DNA of 64,000 bases. Source: Clostridium sp. DL-VIII. Its GTDB lineage: Bacteria; Bacillota; Clostridia; Clostridiales; Clostridiaceae. This document shows, piece after piece, positions 20,053-29,194 of this stretch (its first letter is position 1; the number at the start of each line of letters is the position of its first letter). The notes beneath the pieces are model-generated. The model saw only the letters and a program-made list of their open reading frames with translations, was not told where the DNA came from and made no database searches. A program made the position numbers and the translations under genes. Where the stretch lies: NCBI RefSeq assembly GCF_000230835.1, contig NZ_CM001240.1:5777279-5841278 (forward strand), in the 5' to 3' direction.

Positions 20053-20943
20053 TTAGAAAATCTGCATATTAGCAAGCTTTTGAGATAATTTGTTTGCTGA
20101 CAATAATAATATACATCCTACAACTGATTTTAATAGTCCTACTGCTGTTGCAAAACTATATTGCATTCCAACTAAACCTACACGATATACATATGTATCA
20201 ATAATATCTGCTGTTTGATAAACAATTGGATTATATAAATTAAATACTTGATCAAAACCAGCATTTAAAATATTTCCTAAATTCATTGCTGTCATTAACA
20301 TAATTATAGGCATTATTCCAGGCAATGTTACATGTATCAGTTGTTTAAATCTATTAGCTCCATCCATAGAAGCTGCTTCATATAACCCAGAATCAATACC
20401 AGTTAATGCCGCCAAGTATACAATTGATCCATAACCGAATTCTTTCCACACATCTGTTCCTATTAATATGGGTCTAAACCATGTATTACTTGCTAGAAAT
20501 AATGTTGGTTGATATCCAAACATTTTAAGGAATGCATTAACCGGACCATCAAAAGAGAAAATATTAGCTACTACTACAGCTAAAACTGCCCATGATAGAA
20601 AGTGTGGTAAATATACAATAGTTTGAATTGTTTTTTTAGCCCATTTTTTTCTTATTTCATTTAAAAGTAATGCAAATGTAATTGGTATTATGGTACTTAA
20701 AATAATTTTTCCTATGGCAATAATTAATGTATTTCTTAAAATATTCATACTATCTGGTATTTGAAGCATATATTTAAAATTATCAAGTCCAACCCACTTA
20801 GAGCCTAGTATTCCTTTTGCCGGTAAATATTCTTGAAAAGCCATTATTATACCAAACATAGGAATAAAGCTAAATATGAGTAAAAATATCATACCGGGTA
20901 CCATCATAAGATGATAACTTAGTTGTTTTTTCCCTTTTTTCAT
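20053..20943 (-). CDS. Carbohydrate ABC transporter permease (LplB-type)
   Basis: A 296-residue permease with about six transmembrane helices and the coupling loop EAASMDGANRFKQLIHVTLP. It forms the heterodimeric channel with the permease encoded just downstream. It is separated from the solute-binding protein gene by 169 bases that contain hairpin repeat D, a position where mRNA hairpins often give more binding protein than permease. The expected cargo is isomalto-oligosaccharides, from the neighbouring enzymes. Confidence 0.93.
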   Translation of the reverse strand: MKKGKKQLSYHLMMVPGMIFLLIFSFIPMFGIIMAFQEYLPAKGILGSKWVGLDNFKYMLQIPDSMNILRNTLIIAIGKIILSTIIPITFALLLNEIRKKWAKKTIQTIVYLPHFLSWAVLAVVVANIFSFDGPVNAFLKMFGYQPTLFLASNTWFRPILIGTDVWKEFGYGSIVYLAALTGIDSGLYEAASMDGANRFKQLIHVTLPGIMPIIMLMTAMNLGNILNAGFDQVFNLYNPIVYQTADIIDTYVYRVGLVGMQYSFATAVGLLKSVVGCILLLSANKLSQKLANMQIF

Positions 20944-20995
20944 GAATCCCCCTGCTTTCCTTATTTATAATGTTAAATATTAATTCTTCGATAAT

Positions 20996-21067
20996 AAGGC
21001 ATATGAAAGAAAATAACAAGTTCAAATAGGCAGGTGGATTGACTTGTTATTTTTTTGATAATGCCTA
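20996..21067. repeat. Hairpin repeat family, copy D (short form)
   Basis: 72 bases reading AGGCATATGAAAGAAAATAA at the left end and TTTGATAATGCCT at the right, with AAATAACAAGT pairing ACTTGTTATTT. The segment AATAGGCAGGTGGATTGACTT matches the 3' arm of copy C, so D looks like an internal deletion of a longer form. It lies between the binding-protein stop codon and the first permease start. Confidence 0.8.
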
Positions 21068-21112
21068 AGTTGGATGCAAATACTATTTGCACCCAAACTG
21101 TCAAATTAGTAT

Positions 21113-22789
21113 TTATTTTTTTATAGCCTCTTCAACTTCTTTTGTAATTTCATCTCCACCCGTACTCTTCCAAGTTGAAATAAAGTCATCGAAAGAGTCT
21201 ATTGAAGCTTCACCTGTTGCTATTTTTAAGAAAGCTTGATCTTGTAACTTCCTTAAATTCGTCCATTTTAATTTCATAGTCTTTGTCTGACCGAAAAATA
21301 CTGGATTAACTTCATTTATCTTGGTCTCACTCATTAGTTTTGGAGCAATCATTCTTGAAGTATAACCACTCCATGCATCAGCACTTGGAGAATTTGGATT
21401 AGCTAAGTAATCCTTACATTTTTCATAATTTCCTTTATCAGCCCCTAAAGATTCTGGATCTTTTTCTCCTTTAAGTGCTAAATCAATATTTTTATACATA
21501 TCAATTGTTGCATTATAATCATTAATAAGAATACCCACTGGTCTTACACCTGAATCAACGCCTTGCTTTATATAATCCATAAGTTCTTGCTTTCCATAAT
21601 CCTCATATACCATCTTGTCATTAATAACACTTGCTATTTTTACTAATAGTTCTGGATGTTCAAATCCTTTTTTAACAACATAAAAGTCACTTGCTGGATT
21701 TTGTGTATAAGTTGTATAAGATCCATCTGCATTTGTTGGTATTATATAAGGAACCCATTGTGCATTTGGATTTAACTTCTTAGCATCATTTAATGGATAA
21801 TCAGCTGACCACCATGGTCCAAAGAATGCTCCAGCTTGTCCGTTAACAATAAGTGAGGTAACATCATCACCTTGTCTTACTGCCATTTGTGGATCAATTA
21901 AACCTTTTTTAAACATTTCTGAAACCTTTTCCAATCCCTTTTTCATGTTATTAGTTGTAGACCCATATACTACTTTTCCATCTTCCTTAATCCATTGTCC
22001 TGGAAATGCATTATAAATACTTAAAACATTATCTAGTTGGAAGAGTGCGCCATAGATTCCTCCAATATTAGATGATGCTGCAAGACCAATTGTTTTTCCT
22101 GCTCCGTTATTGCCTGGATCTTTTGTCACAAACTGTTGTAAAATATTTTCCACATCATCCATTGATTTAGGTGCTTGTAAACCAAGCTTATCCATCCAGT
22201 CTTGTCTAACCCAAAGCATTGTAGGCACATTTGCACATTGAGTAGATGGCAGTGCCATAAGTTTTCCATCAAATGTAGCACTTTCTAATGCTCTTCCATT
22301 ATATGAATCATACATTTGTTTAATTTTATCCGTAGCACAATTTTTGTAAACATCAGTTAAATCCGCTATCATATCACCATCTACTAATTGTTTTAATGTT
22401 GTTGCATCGACTTTCATAATATCCGGAATGTCACCAGTTGCAACTGACATAGATACTTTTTGATCATAAGCATCTCCATTAGCTGCTTCAAATGCATCTT
22501 GATTTTGAACATTTAATACGTCTTTTAGATATCTTGTATATGCGTTATTTTCATAGCTATCCCCCTGTGGAAATCGTGGACTTCCCGGTGTGTTTTTGCC
22601 TATGGTATAGGTTACTAATTTATCATATTTTCCATATGGTGTAGTTGCTGCTTGTGATTTATCTTTTGCTTCTGTTGTCGCTGTATCTGTTCCCTTTCCA
22701 CATCCTGCAAAAAACACAGCTAATATAACAGTAGCCATTCCAATAGATGTTATCCTTTTCATAGTTTTCATTAGATTTCTTTTTAACAT
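21113..22789 (-). CDS. Extracellular solute-binding lipoprotein of the ABC transporter
   Basis: A 558-residue lipoprotein that captures sugar at the outer face of the membrane for the two permeases downstream. The N-terminus has a basic stretch, a hydrophobic core and the lipobox AVFFAGC; lipidation would be at the Cys near residue 30. The length is that of LplA-type proteins (about 500-560), longer than maltose-binding proteins. An AGGAGG site precedes the ATG. It is the first gene of the transporter operon, and 218 bases separate it from the histidine kinase gene, room for the promoter that YesN is expected to activate. Confidence 0.93.
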   Translation of the reverse strand: MLKRNLMKTMKRITSIGMATVILAVFFAGCGKGTDTATTEAKDKSQAATTPYGKYDKLVTYTIGKNTPGSPRFPQGDSYENNAYTRYLKDVLNVQNQDAFEAANGDAYDQKVSMSVATGDIPDIMKVDATTLKQLVDGDMIADLTDVYKNCATDKIKQMYDSYNGRALESATFDGKLMALPSTQCANVPTMLWVRQDWMDKLGLQAPKSMDDVENILQQFVTKDPGNNGAGKTIGLAASSNIGGIYGALFQLDNVLSIYNAFPGQWIKEDGKVVYGSTTNNMKKGLEKVSEMFKKGLIDPQMAVRQGDDVTSLIVNGQAGAFFGPWWSADYPLNDAKKLNPNAQWVPYIIPTNADGSYTTYTQNPASDFYVVKKGFEHPELLVKIASVINDKMVYEDYGKQELMDYIKQGVDSGVRPVGILINDYNATIDMYKNIDLALKGEKDPESLGADKGNYEKCKDYLANPNSPSADAWSGYTSRMIAPKLMSETKINEVNPVFFGQTKTMKLKWTNLRKLQDQAFLKIATGEASIDSFDDFISTWKSTGGDEITKEVEEAIKK

Positions 22790-22947
22790 ACCCCTAAACC
22801 TCCTAATTTTATGAATAAGTAATATATTAACTATAAATAGCTTTTGGTTAACTAATTTATATTGTAATTATAAAATTTATTTAGTTATGCGTATATACCA
22901 AAGATTTTAGATTTATACAAATTTCTTATGAATATGAAAACATATAC

Positions 22948-22996
22948 ATAAAAATAAGCTGTCCTAAATAGAAATCACATTTCTATTTTAAAACAG
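22948..22996 (-). terminator. Intrinsic terminator after the yesNM pair
   Basis: On the minus strand a stem forms from GGCTGTTTTAAAATAGAAAT with a matching AU-rich arm ending GGACAGC, followed by a T-rich run. It lies 12 bases past the histidine kinase stop, so the regulators appear to be transcribed apart from the transporter operon. Confidence 0.65.
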
Positions 22997-23007
22997 CCAA
23001 TTTACAG

Positions 23008-24738
23008 TTATTCATTAAATTTATCTTTATCTCTTTCTGCTGGAATGCGCATTATAACAACAGTTTTTTCATTTGGTACACTTATATAATTTAGTTCACA
23101 ATTTTCTCCATAAGTAAGTTTGATTCTATCATAGACATTTTTTACTCCATATCCTTTTGTTTTAGTAGTAAGAATTTTTTTGCAAATTTCAGGTTCCATT
23201 CCAATTCCATTATCTTCTACTTTAAATATAATATCTTTTCCTTCTTGTTTTGCAGACACCATCAGCTTTCCTTTATGGTTTCTTTTTTGATCAATACCAT
23301 GACATATTGCATTTTCAACTAAAGGCTGAAGTAGTAGATTAATCATATAATACTCTTTAACATTGTTATCAACATCAAAATTTACATCAAAACTATAATT
23401 ATGCATCATAGCTTGAATCTTAATATAAGCTTCTGTATTGCTTAGTTCATTCTCAACTGTTATTACATTGCTCCCTTTATTTAAGGACGTACGATAAAAT
23501 GTTGATAATAATTGAGCCATTTGGCTAATTTCATCTTCTCCTGATCTAATTGCTCTCCAATTAATTAACGATAGACTATTGTAAAGAAAATGTGGGTTTA
23601 TTTGAGCTTGTAATGCTTTCATCTCATATTTTCTTTTAGAGATTTCACTTTTATACACTTCTTGTATAAGAGTCTTTATCTTTACAATAAGTTTATCAAA
23701 ACTATTAATTAAAATACCAATTTCATCTTCTGAATTGCTTTCTACTGTAACTTCCAAATGATTCATATCCATTTCTTTCATGTTCTTAGTTAATTTTTCA
23801 ATACGATTTACTATCATATATGAAAGCCAATAACCTACAAATAAAAGTATAAAAAGGCAAATTCCAACCATAGATAGTACAGTATAAATAATATTTTTAG
23901 ATGATTCAACAATTAAGTGTACAGGTTTATAAAGGTAAACAGTCCATCCTATATTTTTTATATCAGTTTTTATTAAAATATATTTTGTGTTGTTATAAGT
24001 TATACTATCTCCATTTGCTTTATTTAATTCAGTACTTGGCAATAAATAATCAATTTTACCATCATAATTTCTATTTTCAAATATGACTTCATTGTTTTTA
24101 TCTATAACATAGACTCCACAATTAGAATTCGAAATATTATATAAAGATTTAAAAAAACTTTCAAAATTTATTTTCACATAGAGAATATTTTCTATATCAT
24201 TATAATCTTTATTAATAAATTGAACTGCTGCAAAAACATTTTTTTTATCAGTAACAAACCAACGTGGTTGATATTTACCTGATACCTCTTGATACCAGCT
24301 AGTATCTTTAATGGTTTCCATAGGAATTATATAGTCTGAATGCTTTACTATATTGTTACTAGTATAAACAGTTATCTGCTGTATCTCATTATGAAGGGAC
24401 CTTAACATATCAATATATGGATCTAATATATTATGAAATTTATCATACATTTCATAATAACTCTTATAATTATAATTAATTACATCTAATACCATTGGAT
24501 TAAATGTGGTGTAATCTACCAAATTATTATACACATTGGCCGAGTTTTCGATTCCTGCAACTGCTTCTGAAAAAGATTCTTTTAAATTCTCTTTTTCTTG
24601 ATTTAAGAGTAAATATCTAGTTTGTTCATAACAAAATGCGCCTAAAATGGTAATTGGAATAATACTGACTAAAAAATAAGTTAAAATTATTTTATGTCGA
24701 AATTTTAAGTTTAAAAAAAATCTTTTTAATTTATTCAT
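23008..24738 (-). CDS. YesM-type sensor histidine kinase
   Basis: A 576-residue membrane kinase. One transmembrane helix lies near residues 15-40, an extracytoplasmic sensor region (Cache-like) spans about 40-280, a second helix lies near 285-310, and HAMP, His_kinase and HATPase domains follow. The phospho-acceptor motif is QAQINPHFLYNSL and the ATP site has NAICHG and DNGIGM. The start is placed at MNKLKRFF, which overlaps the last codons of the response regulator gene, so translation is probably coupled. It likely senses a dextran-derived sugar directly or through the binding protein; the ligand is inferred from the neighbours. Confidence 0.92.
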   Translation of the reverse strand: MNKLKRFFLNLKFRHKIILTYFLVSIIPITILGAFCYEQTRYLLLNQEKENLKESFSEAVAGIENSANVYNNLVDYTTFNPMVLDVINYNYKSYYEMYDKFHNILDPYIDMLRSLHNEIQQITVYTSNNIVKHSDYIIPMETIKDTSWYQEVSGKYQPRWFVTDKKNVFAAVQFINKDYNDIENILYVKINFESFFKSLYNISNSNCGVYVIDKNNEVIFENRNYDGKIDYLLPSTELNKANGDSITYNNTKYILIKTDIKNIGWTVYLYKPVHLIVESSKNIIYTVLSMVGICLFILLFVGYWLSYMIVNRIEKLTKNMKEMDMNHLEVTVESNSEDEIGILINSFDKLIVKIKTLIQEVYKSEISKRKYEMKALQAQINPHFLYNSLSLINWRAIRSGEDEISQMAQLLSTFYRTSLNKGSNVITVENELSNTEAYIKIQAMMHNYSFDVNFDVDNNVKEYYMINLLLQPLVENAICHGIDQKRNHKGKLMVSAKQEGKDIIFKVEDNGIGMEPEICKKILTTKTKGYGVKNVYDRIKLTYGENCELNYISVPNEKTVVIMRIPAERDKDKFNE

Positions 24739-26257
24739 TGGCATCATCTCTTTGTCTATGTTTTTCAGGTGTTAATCCATAGAATTCTTTAAAACTTTGA
24801 CAAAAATAAGATATATTACTATACCCTACAATATTACCAATCGCTTTAATTTTTATATTTGTGTTTTCTAACATATCCTTTGCTTTTTCCATACGATAAT
24901 TTTTTATAAAACTATTAATTCCTATTCCTGTTTCCTTTTTAAATATACTGCTGAGATAACTAGGAGTCATATATACATATTCCGCCAATATTTCTAAAGA
25001 CAGATCTTTACCATAATTTTCATAAACATATGATTTTACCAATTCTATCTCATGTCTATCATTAATACCTTCCTTAGAAAATCGTTTTTCCATACTGTTT
25101 ATAATATTGTTCAATACATCATTAATCTCCTGTATTGTTCTGCAGGAATAAATCTTATCTATTTTTCTATTTAAATCCATTCCACTTACCTTCCGCATTT
25201 CTTTATATATATTTTGATATATACTTGAGAGAATAAATTTTACATATATTTGAGAAAAAACATTTTTTGCTGAAAATTTTTTTATTAGAAAGTCAACATG
25301 TTTTCTTAAACTATAGAAATCTTTAACTTTTATATCATATTCAATATTCTTAAGCATAGTATTATCAAACTTTTCATCTGTAGATTCTAATGTTTCCTCT
25401 AAATCTTTAGAAAAAATATATTTATTTGATATAAAAAAACGTTGTTCCATAATATATTCTACATTAGAAAATTCCTCAGAAATCATACCTGGTGATGTAA
25501 GTAAATTACTAATAGCGAAATATGAATCAACTCCATATTGGTCTAATATTTTATTGTGTATTTTCATACAAATATTTTTCAAAATAGCTTCATTTATAGA
25601 ATCCAACACAAAAAATATACTTTGTTGTGGATTCAAATTTAGATAATCTGTTTTAATTTGCATATTATTTTCAATTTCTTTTATAAATTCTTGATGATTA
25701 TGAAAAAAATCATTATCAAATTCCATTAAAATCATTCTCTTATACCTATTTATAAAATCTATATGAGTATCCAAAGAAAATCTTTCTCTAAGATCTTCTA
25801 TAGATGTTCCGCTTATTATCTTTAAGAGAACATGTTCCTTTTCAGTAAAACTTCTTATTTCTCTTTTTTGTTTTTCTTTCTTTTCTCGTTTCACTTCTTT
25901 AATAACGTTTTCCATTGTCTTTTTAAATTCTATTTGGTTTATTGGTTTTAAGATATAATCACTTGCTCCAAGACTTATTGCCTTCTTTGCATACTCAAAT
26001 TCCCCAAAACCACTAAAAATTATTATTTTTAGATTTGGATATATTATCTTAGCATTTTTTGATAATTCAAGTCCATCCATAAATGGCATTTTTACATCAG
26101 TAAACAAAATATCAACTGAATTTTCTTTTAAATACTTTAGTGCTTCTTCCCCGTCATTACACTCTTTTATACTAAAATTAAAAGAAAATTTATTAATTAG
26201 AAATAGAATTCCATCTCTCTCAATAAATTCATCGTCCACAATTAAAATTTTCAACAT
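24731..26257 (-). CDS. YesN-type AraC-family response regulator
   Basis: A 508-residue DNA-binding response regulator. The receiver domain (1-120) has the acidic pair in VDDE and the phospho-Asp in FTDVKMP. A middle region of about 270 residues follows, then two AraC helix-turn-helix motifs at the C-terminus (SLEILAEYVYMTPSYLSS and the IGYSN-like IVGYSNISYF). It would activate the dextran transporter and hydrolase genes when phosphorylated by the kinase encoded just after it. It is the first gene of the pair, and the 190 bases upstream before the IS3 element must hold its promoter. Confidence 0.93.
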   Translation of the reverse strand: MLKILIVDDEFIERDGILFLINKFSFNFSIKECNDGEEALKYLKENSVDILFTDVKMPFMDGLELSKNAKIIYPNLKIIIFSGFGEFEYAKKAISLGASDYILKPINQIEFKKTMENVIKEVKREKKEKQKREIRSFTEKEHVLLKIISGTSIEDLRERFSLDTHIDFINRYKRMILMEFDNDFFHNHQEFIKEIENNMQIKTDYLNLNPQQSIFFVLDSINEAILKNICMKIHNKILDQYGVDSYFAISNLLTSPGMISEEFSNVEYIMEQRFFISNKYIFSKDLEETLESTDEKFDNTMLKNIEYDIKVKDFYSLRKHVDFLIKKFSAKNVFSQIYVKFILSSIYQNIYKEMRKVSGMDLNRKIDKIYSCRTIQEINDVLNNIINSMEKRFSKEGINDRHEIELVKSYVYENYGKDLSLEILAEYVYMTPSYLSSIFKKETGIGINSFIKNYRMEKAKDMLENTNIKIKAIGNIVGYSNISYFCQSFKEFYGLTPEKHRQRDDANE

Positions 26258-26468
26258 AGCTCCACTCCAATATGTCTTTTAAAATTTTAATAAACTATCT
26301 GTCTTATGTACATAACTATCATACATTATTTATATTATACAGCAAAACCTTTCAGTAATCGTTTAATCTATACTGTTAATGTAACATATATTTTTTTTCT
26401 TGTCCACTTTCTATCTAAAAAATCTGTTGGAATTGTCAATGTTTTGTAGACACAAAGTTAAGCAATTT

Positions 26469-26730
26469 TTATGAATTCAATTCTTCAAATTGTGATGGAG
26501 AGATATCCCAATGAAGAATGCATTCTTTTAGTGTTATAATAAATTTCAATGTATTTAAAGATTTCCTTTTGAGCTTGTTCATGCGACTCACAATGAGCAT
26601 CTTGAATGAGTTCTCTCTTTATTGTTCTATAAAATGATTCCATTACCGCATTGTTATAAGGATTTCCTTTTCTACTTTCACTATGAATAACATCTATACC
26701 TTTTCAACAATGTCTGGAATCTTCCGCCTG
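26469..26730 (-). pseudogene. IS3 transposase, 3' exon (C-terminal part of the integrase domain)
   Basis: Encodes the end of the DDE domain: HSESRKGNPYNNAVMES with the catalytic Glu, then the typical tail YYNTKRMHSSLGY and a stop at 26469. Just after the intron the frame reads TGGRFQTLLK and then slips by loss of bases in an A/G run before GIDVIH, so even the spliced transcript would not encode an intact transposase. Confidence 0.75.
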
Positions 26731-26775
26731 TAAAATCGATTAAGAAAAATGGATTGCTCCCTTTCCCTCATCTAA

Positions 26776-26810
26776 GAACCGTACGTGAGAGTTTCCCGCT
26801 CATACGGCTC
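26776..26810 (-). ncRNA. Group II intron domain V of the outer intron
   Basis: On the minus strand GAGCCGTATGAGCGGG pairs with CTCTCACGTACGGTTC around a GAAA-like tip, the conserved catalytic hairpin of group II introns. An imperfect domain VI stem and the 3' splice site follow within 45 bases. Confidence 0.9.
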
Positions 26811-26828
26811 AAGCATTTCTTCGCCATT

Positions 26829-27436
26829 TCAGGCAGCAACAAATGTATGCAGTTTTATCTTTCTTTTGTCAAAATAGTCATTATCTATGAAAGGTGTTTT
26901 TGTAATCTGCAATTTTGGATGTCTGGCGATTTTAATCCGTCTCAGATTAATTAGAATGTACTCATCCGTCTTGAAAAGCCATCTTTTTCAACCTTTTTCA
27001 TTCCAGTATTTATTTAATCTCCACCATTTGTTCTTATTTGGGTGTCTATGTTTTGCCCATTGCTGTAGTAAATGATAAAGGGTGTTGTTAATATTTGAAA
27101 AGGCTTTGCTAGTAACAACATGTTTGTGGTAATTTGTCCAGCCTTTTATGACTTGATTAAGACTTCTTATTAAGTCAGATTGGGTGCTAACTTTGCCATC
27201 CTTAAGGATTATTGTTGAGCATATCCTAATTATGTTTTTAATAGAACTTTTAGAAGGTTTCACTATTAATTTCCCGCTGTATTTATTAAATGTCCAGCCA
27301 AGAAAGTCAAACCCTTTATCGATATGTGTAATTGCAGTCTTTTCTTCTGATAGTACTAGACCTCTTGATTGGAGGAATTGACTAACCGTAGTTTTAAGTT
27401 CTTCAGCAGTTTCTTTTGAGTTTGCAGTAATAACAA
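26829..27436 (-). pseudogene. Outer-intron maturase, 3' portion
   Basis: Continues the outer reverse transcriptase just after the YADD motif: VITANSKETAEELK, the thumb and maturase (X) region with GWTNYHKH, and a C-terminal HPNKNKWWRLNKYW segment. An in-frame TGA at 26988-26990, most simply from a TGG Trp codon, interrupts it. The frame stays open beyond that stop to 26829, where the protein would naturally end. The 5' portion is at 29195-30067, beyond the inner intron. Confidence 0.75.
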
Positions 27437-27477
27437 GGTAAGTAGCCAAAAGGAACCTCACCTTTAGGCTCTTCTCA

Positions 27478-27511
27478 GAACCGGACTTGAACCTCTCAGC
27501 TCATCCGGCTC
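27478..27511 (-). ncRNA. Group II intron domain V of the inner intron
   Basis: A 34-base hairpin read on the minus strand: GAGCCGGATGAGCTGAG pairs with the arm ending AAGTCCGGTTC. It starts four bases past the maturase stop codon. Domain VI with CCTAAAGGTGAGGTTCC follows, then the 3' splice site. Confidence 0.9.
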
Positions 27512-27514
27512 CCA

Positions 27515-28762
27515 TTATCTAGTCGTTGGTAAAATTCCCATTTGCCAGTGCGCAAATAATTTTGGGATATTCCTTGCTATTCTTCCTAGCCAGTTTTCGG
27601 CTTTTGTCCTTCCTCTAGCTAGCTTTTTATATTTTCTTTTGGCCCATTGGACTAACGCTTTATTAATATGTCTTAAAACTTTATATAGTTCTGATTTATA
27701 AAAGCTTCCGTAATAGTTTATCCAACCTCTTATTATAGGATTGAACATGTTAGATATATCTAATATTTCTTTATCAGATTTTAGTTGTATTCTACAATTT
27801 CTTATTGTTTGTCTCATAACTTTACACGCTTTATTGCTGACTGCTGGTGAAAAATTTATAAAGTGTTTTCCAGTTCTACTTTTAGACCTTCTTGGTCTAA
27901 AATTAGATCCTAAGAAATCAAAAGTTGTATTTTCTTGGTTTTGCTTTCTAAAATCATCTTTGCAATATACTATTTTAGTTTTATCTGGATGCAGTTCTAA
28001 ACCACATTCTTTAAATCTTTGATTTAGTTTCTTTAGTAGAATTTCTGCTTGTGCTTTGGTTCTACAATGTGCAACTGCATCATCTGCATATCTTGCCCAT
28101 GGATTTTGTGGAAAATTTATTTCCATCCATCTATCAAAAGCATAATGCAAAAATAAGTTTGCTAAAACTGGACTTATTACATCGCCTTGTGGGGTTCCGG
28201 ATTTTCTTTCTACAATAGTTCCATCTTTCATTTTAAATGGAGCCTTTAACCATCTTTCTATATATAAAAGTATCCATTTTTCATCAGTATGCATTTTCAC
28301 TGCTTTCATTAATAATTCATGGTCTATATTATCAAACAATCCTTTGATGTCAAATTCTAAAACCCAATCATATCTCCAACATCTTTCTCTTATTACTTTA
28401 ATTGCTCCTATTGCACTTTTATTCGGTCTATATCCATATGAATCTTCATGAAAAATTTTATCTACACTTAGTTCAAAATACATTCTTACAACCATCTGCG
28501 CAATTATATCTTCCACTGTTGGAACTCCTAATATTCGAATTCCTCCATTTTTCTTAGGAATTTCTACCGCCCTTACCGGAGGTGGAAAATAACTTCCTGA
28601 AGATAATCTATTCCATAACTTATATAGATTATTTTTAAGATTTTCTTCAACTTCTTCTATAGTTATATTATCCACTCCTGCAGAACCTTTATTTGCTTTC
28701 ACTTTCTTATAAGCATCCCATACTGCCTGTTTGTTTATTTTAAACGACTTTGTTTCATTCAT
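27515..28762 (-). CDS. ltrA: Group II intron reverse transcriptase/maturase (inner intron)
   Basis: A 415-residue multifunctional protein that helps the inner intron fold and splice and copies it into new DNA sites. It shows the fingers-palm order: KANKGSAGVDN, IPKKNGGIRILGVP, the FDIKGLFDNIDH box, GTPQGDVISP and YADDAVAHC, then the maturase region with GWINYYGSFYKS. There is no clear C-terminal HNH endonuclease, so it would use single-stranded or replication-fork targets. The start has a GGGAGG site. Reading frame and motifs are complete, unlike the outer maturase. Confidence 0.93.
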   Translation of the reverse strand: MNETKSFKINKQAVWDAYKKVKANKGSAGVDNITIEEVEENLKNNLYKLWNRLSSGSYFPPPVRAVEIPKKNGGIRILGVPTVEDIIAQMVVRMYFELSVDKIFHEDSYGYRPNKSAIGAIKVIRERCWRYDWVLEFDIKGLFDNIDHELLMKAVKMHTDEKWILLYIERWLKAPFKMKDGTIVERKSGTPQGDVISPVLANLFLHYAFDRWMEINFPQNPWARYADDAVAHCRTKAQAEILLKKLNQRFKECGLELHPDKTKIVYCKDDFRKQNQENTTFDFLGSNFRPRRSKSRTGKHFINFSPAVSNKACKVMRQTIRNCRIQLKSDKEILDISNMFNPIIRGWINYYGSFYKSELYKVLRHINKALVQWAKRKYKKLARGRTKAENWLGRIARNIPKLFAHWQMGILPTTR

Positions 28763-29194
28763 ATAGTTCCTCCCATTTCATTGGTTAACTAAATTCTTAA
28801 AACTAGATAATACAATCTTCTTCACTCCACTTTTATTACAAAAGCTTCATCGCTACTACAAGTTGTTCCGCCCCTATACCTGCATTGGTACTCTCATTCT
28901 TATGGGATTTCCACTTGAATTTCTTTCTTAACATCAGGTCGTAGGTTCCCAAGTTAACGACTCCCCCTTGGTTTTGATGACATTCCTATGCTTTCGACAC
29001 TTTATCAATGATTCACTTTTGTTCATCTCCATAGTACATACCTGACAAAATCTTGTTTTGCCTTTTCCTTAACGCTCACTACCTTAACTTTTTACTGAAG
29101 CAGCTTAAGGTGGTTTGAAACCTCTGCCTGTACAGCAATTTCGATGAGCCTTCCATCATCTTCTGTATAACATATCTACACATTCTTGGCGCAC

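Larger units (their letters stand above)
27437..29194 (-). mobile_element. Inner group II intron, inserted in the YADD codons of the outer maturase gene
   Basis: The 5' end is GTGCGCC at 29194, right after the codons for RYADD plus one base. Host coding resumes at about 27436 with VITANSKE, so removing about 1758 bases restores DDFVITAN within one or two bases of uncertainty at the 3' site. Domain V is at 27478-27511, an intact reverse transcriptase gene fills domain IV, and about 430 bases of the 5' ribozyme domains precede it. Every part needed for splicing and mobility is present, so this copy may be active. Confidence 0.82.
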
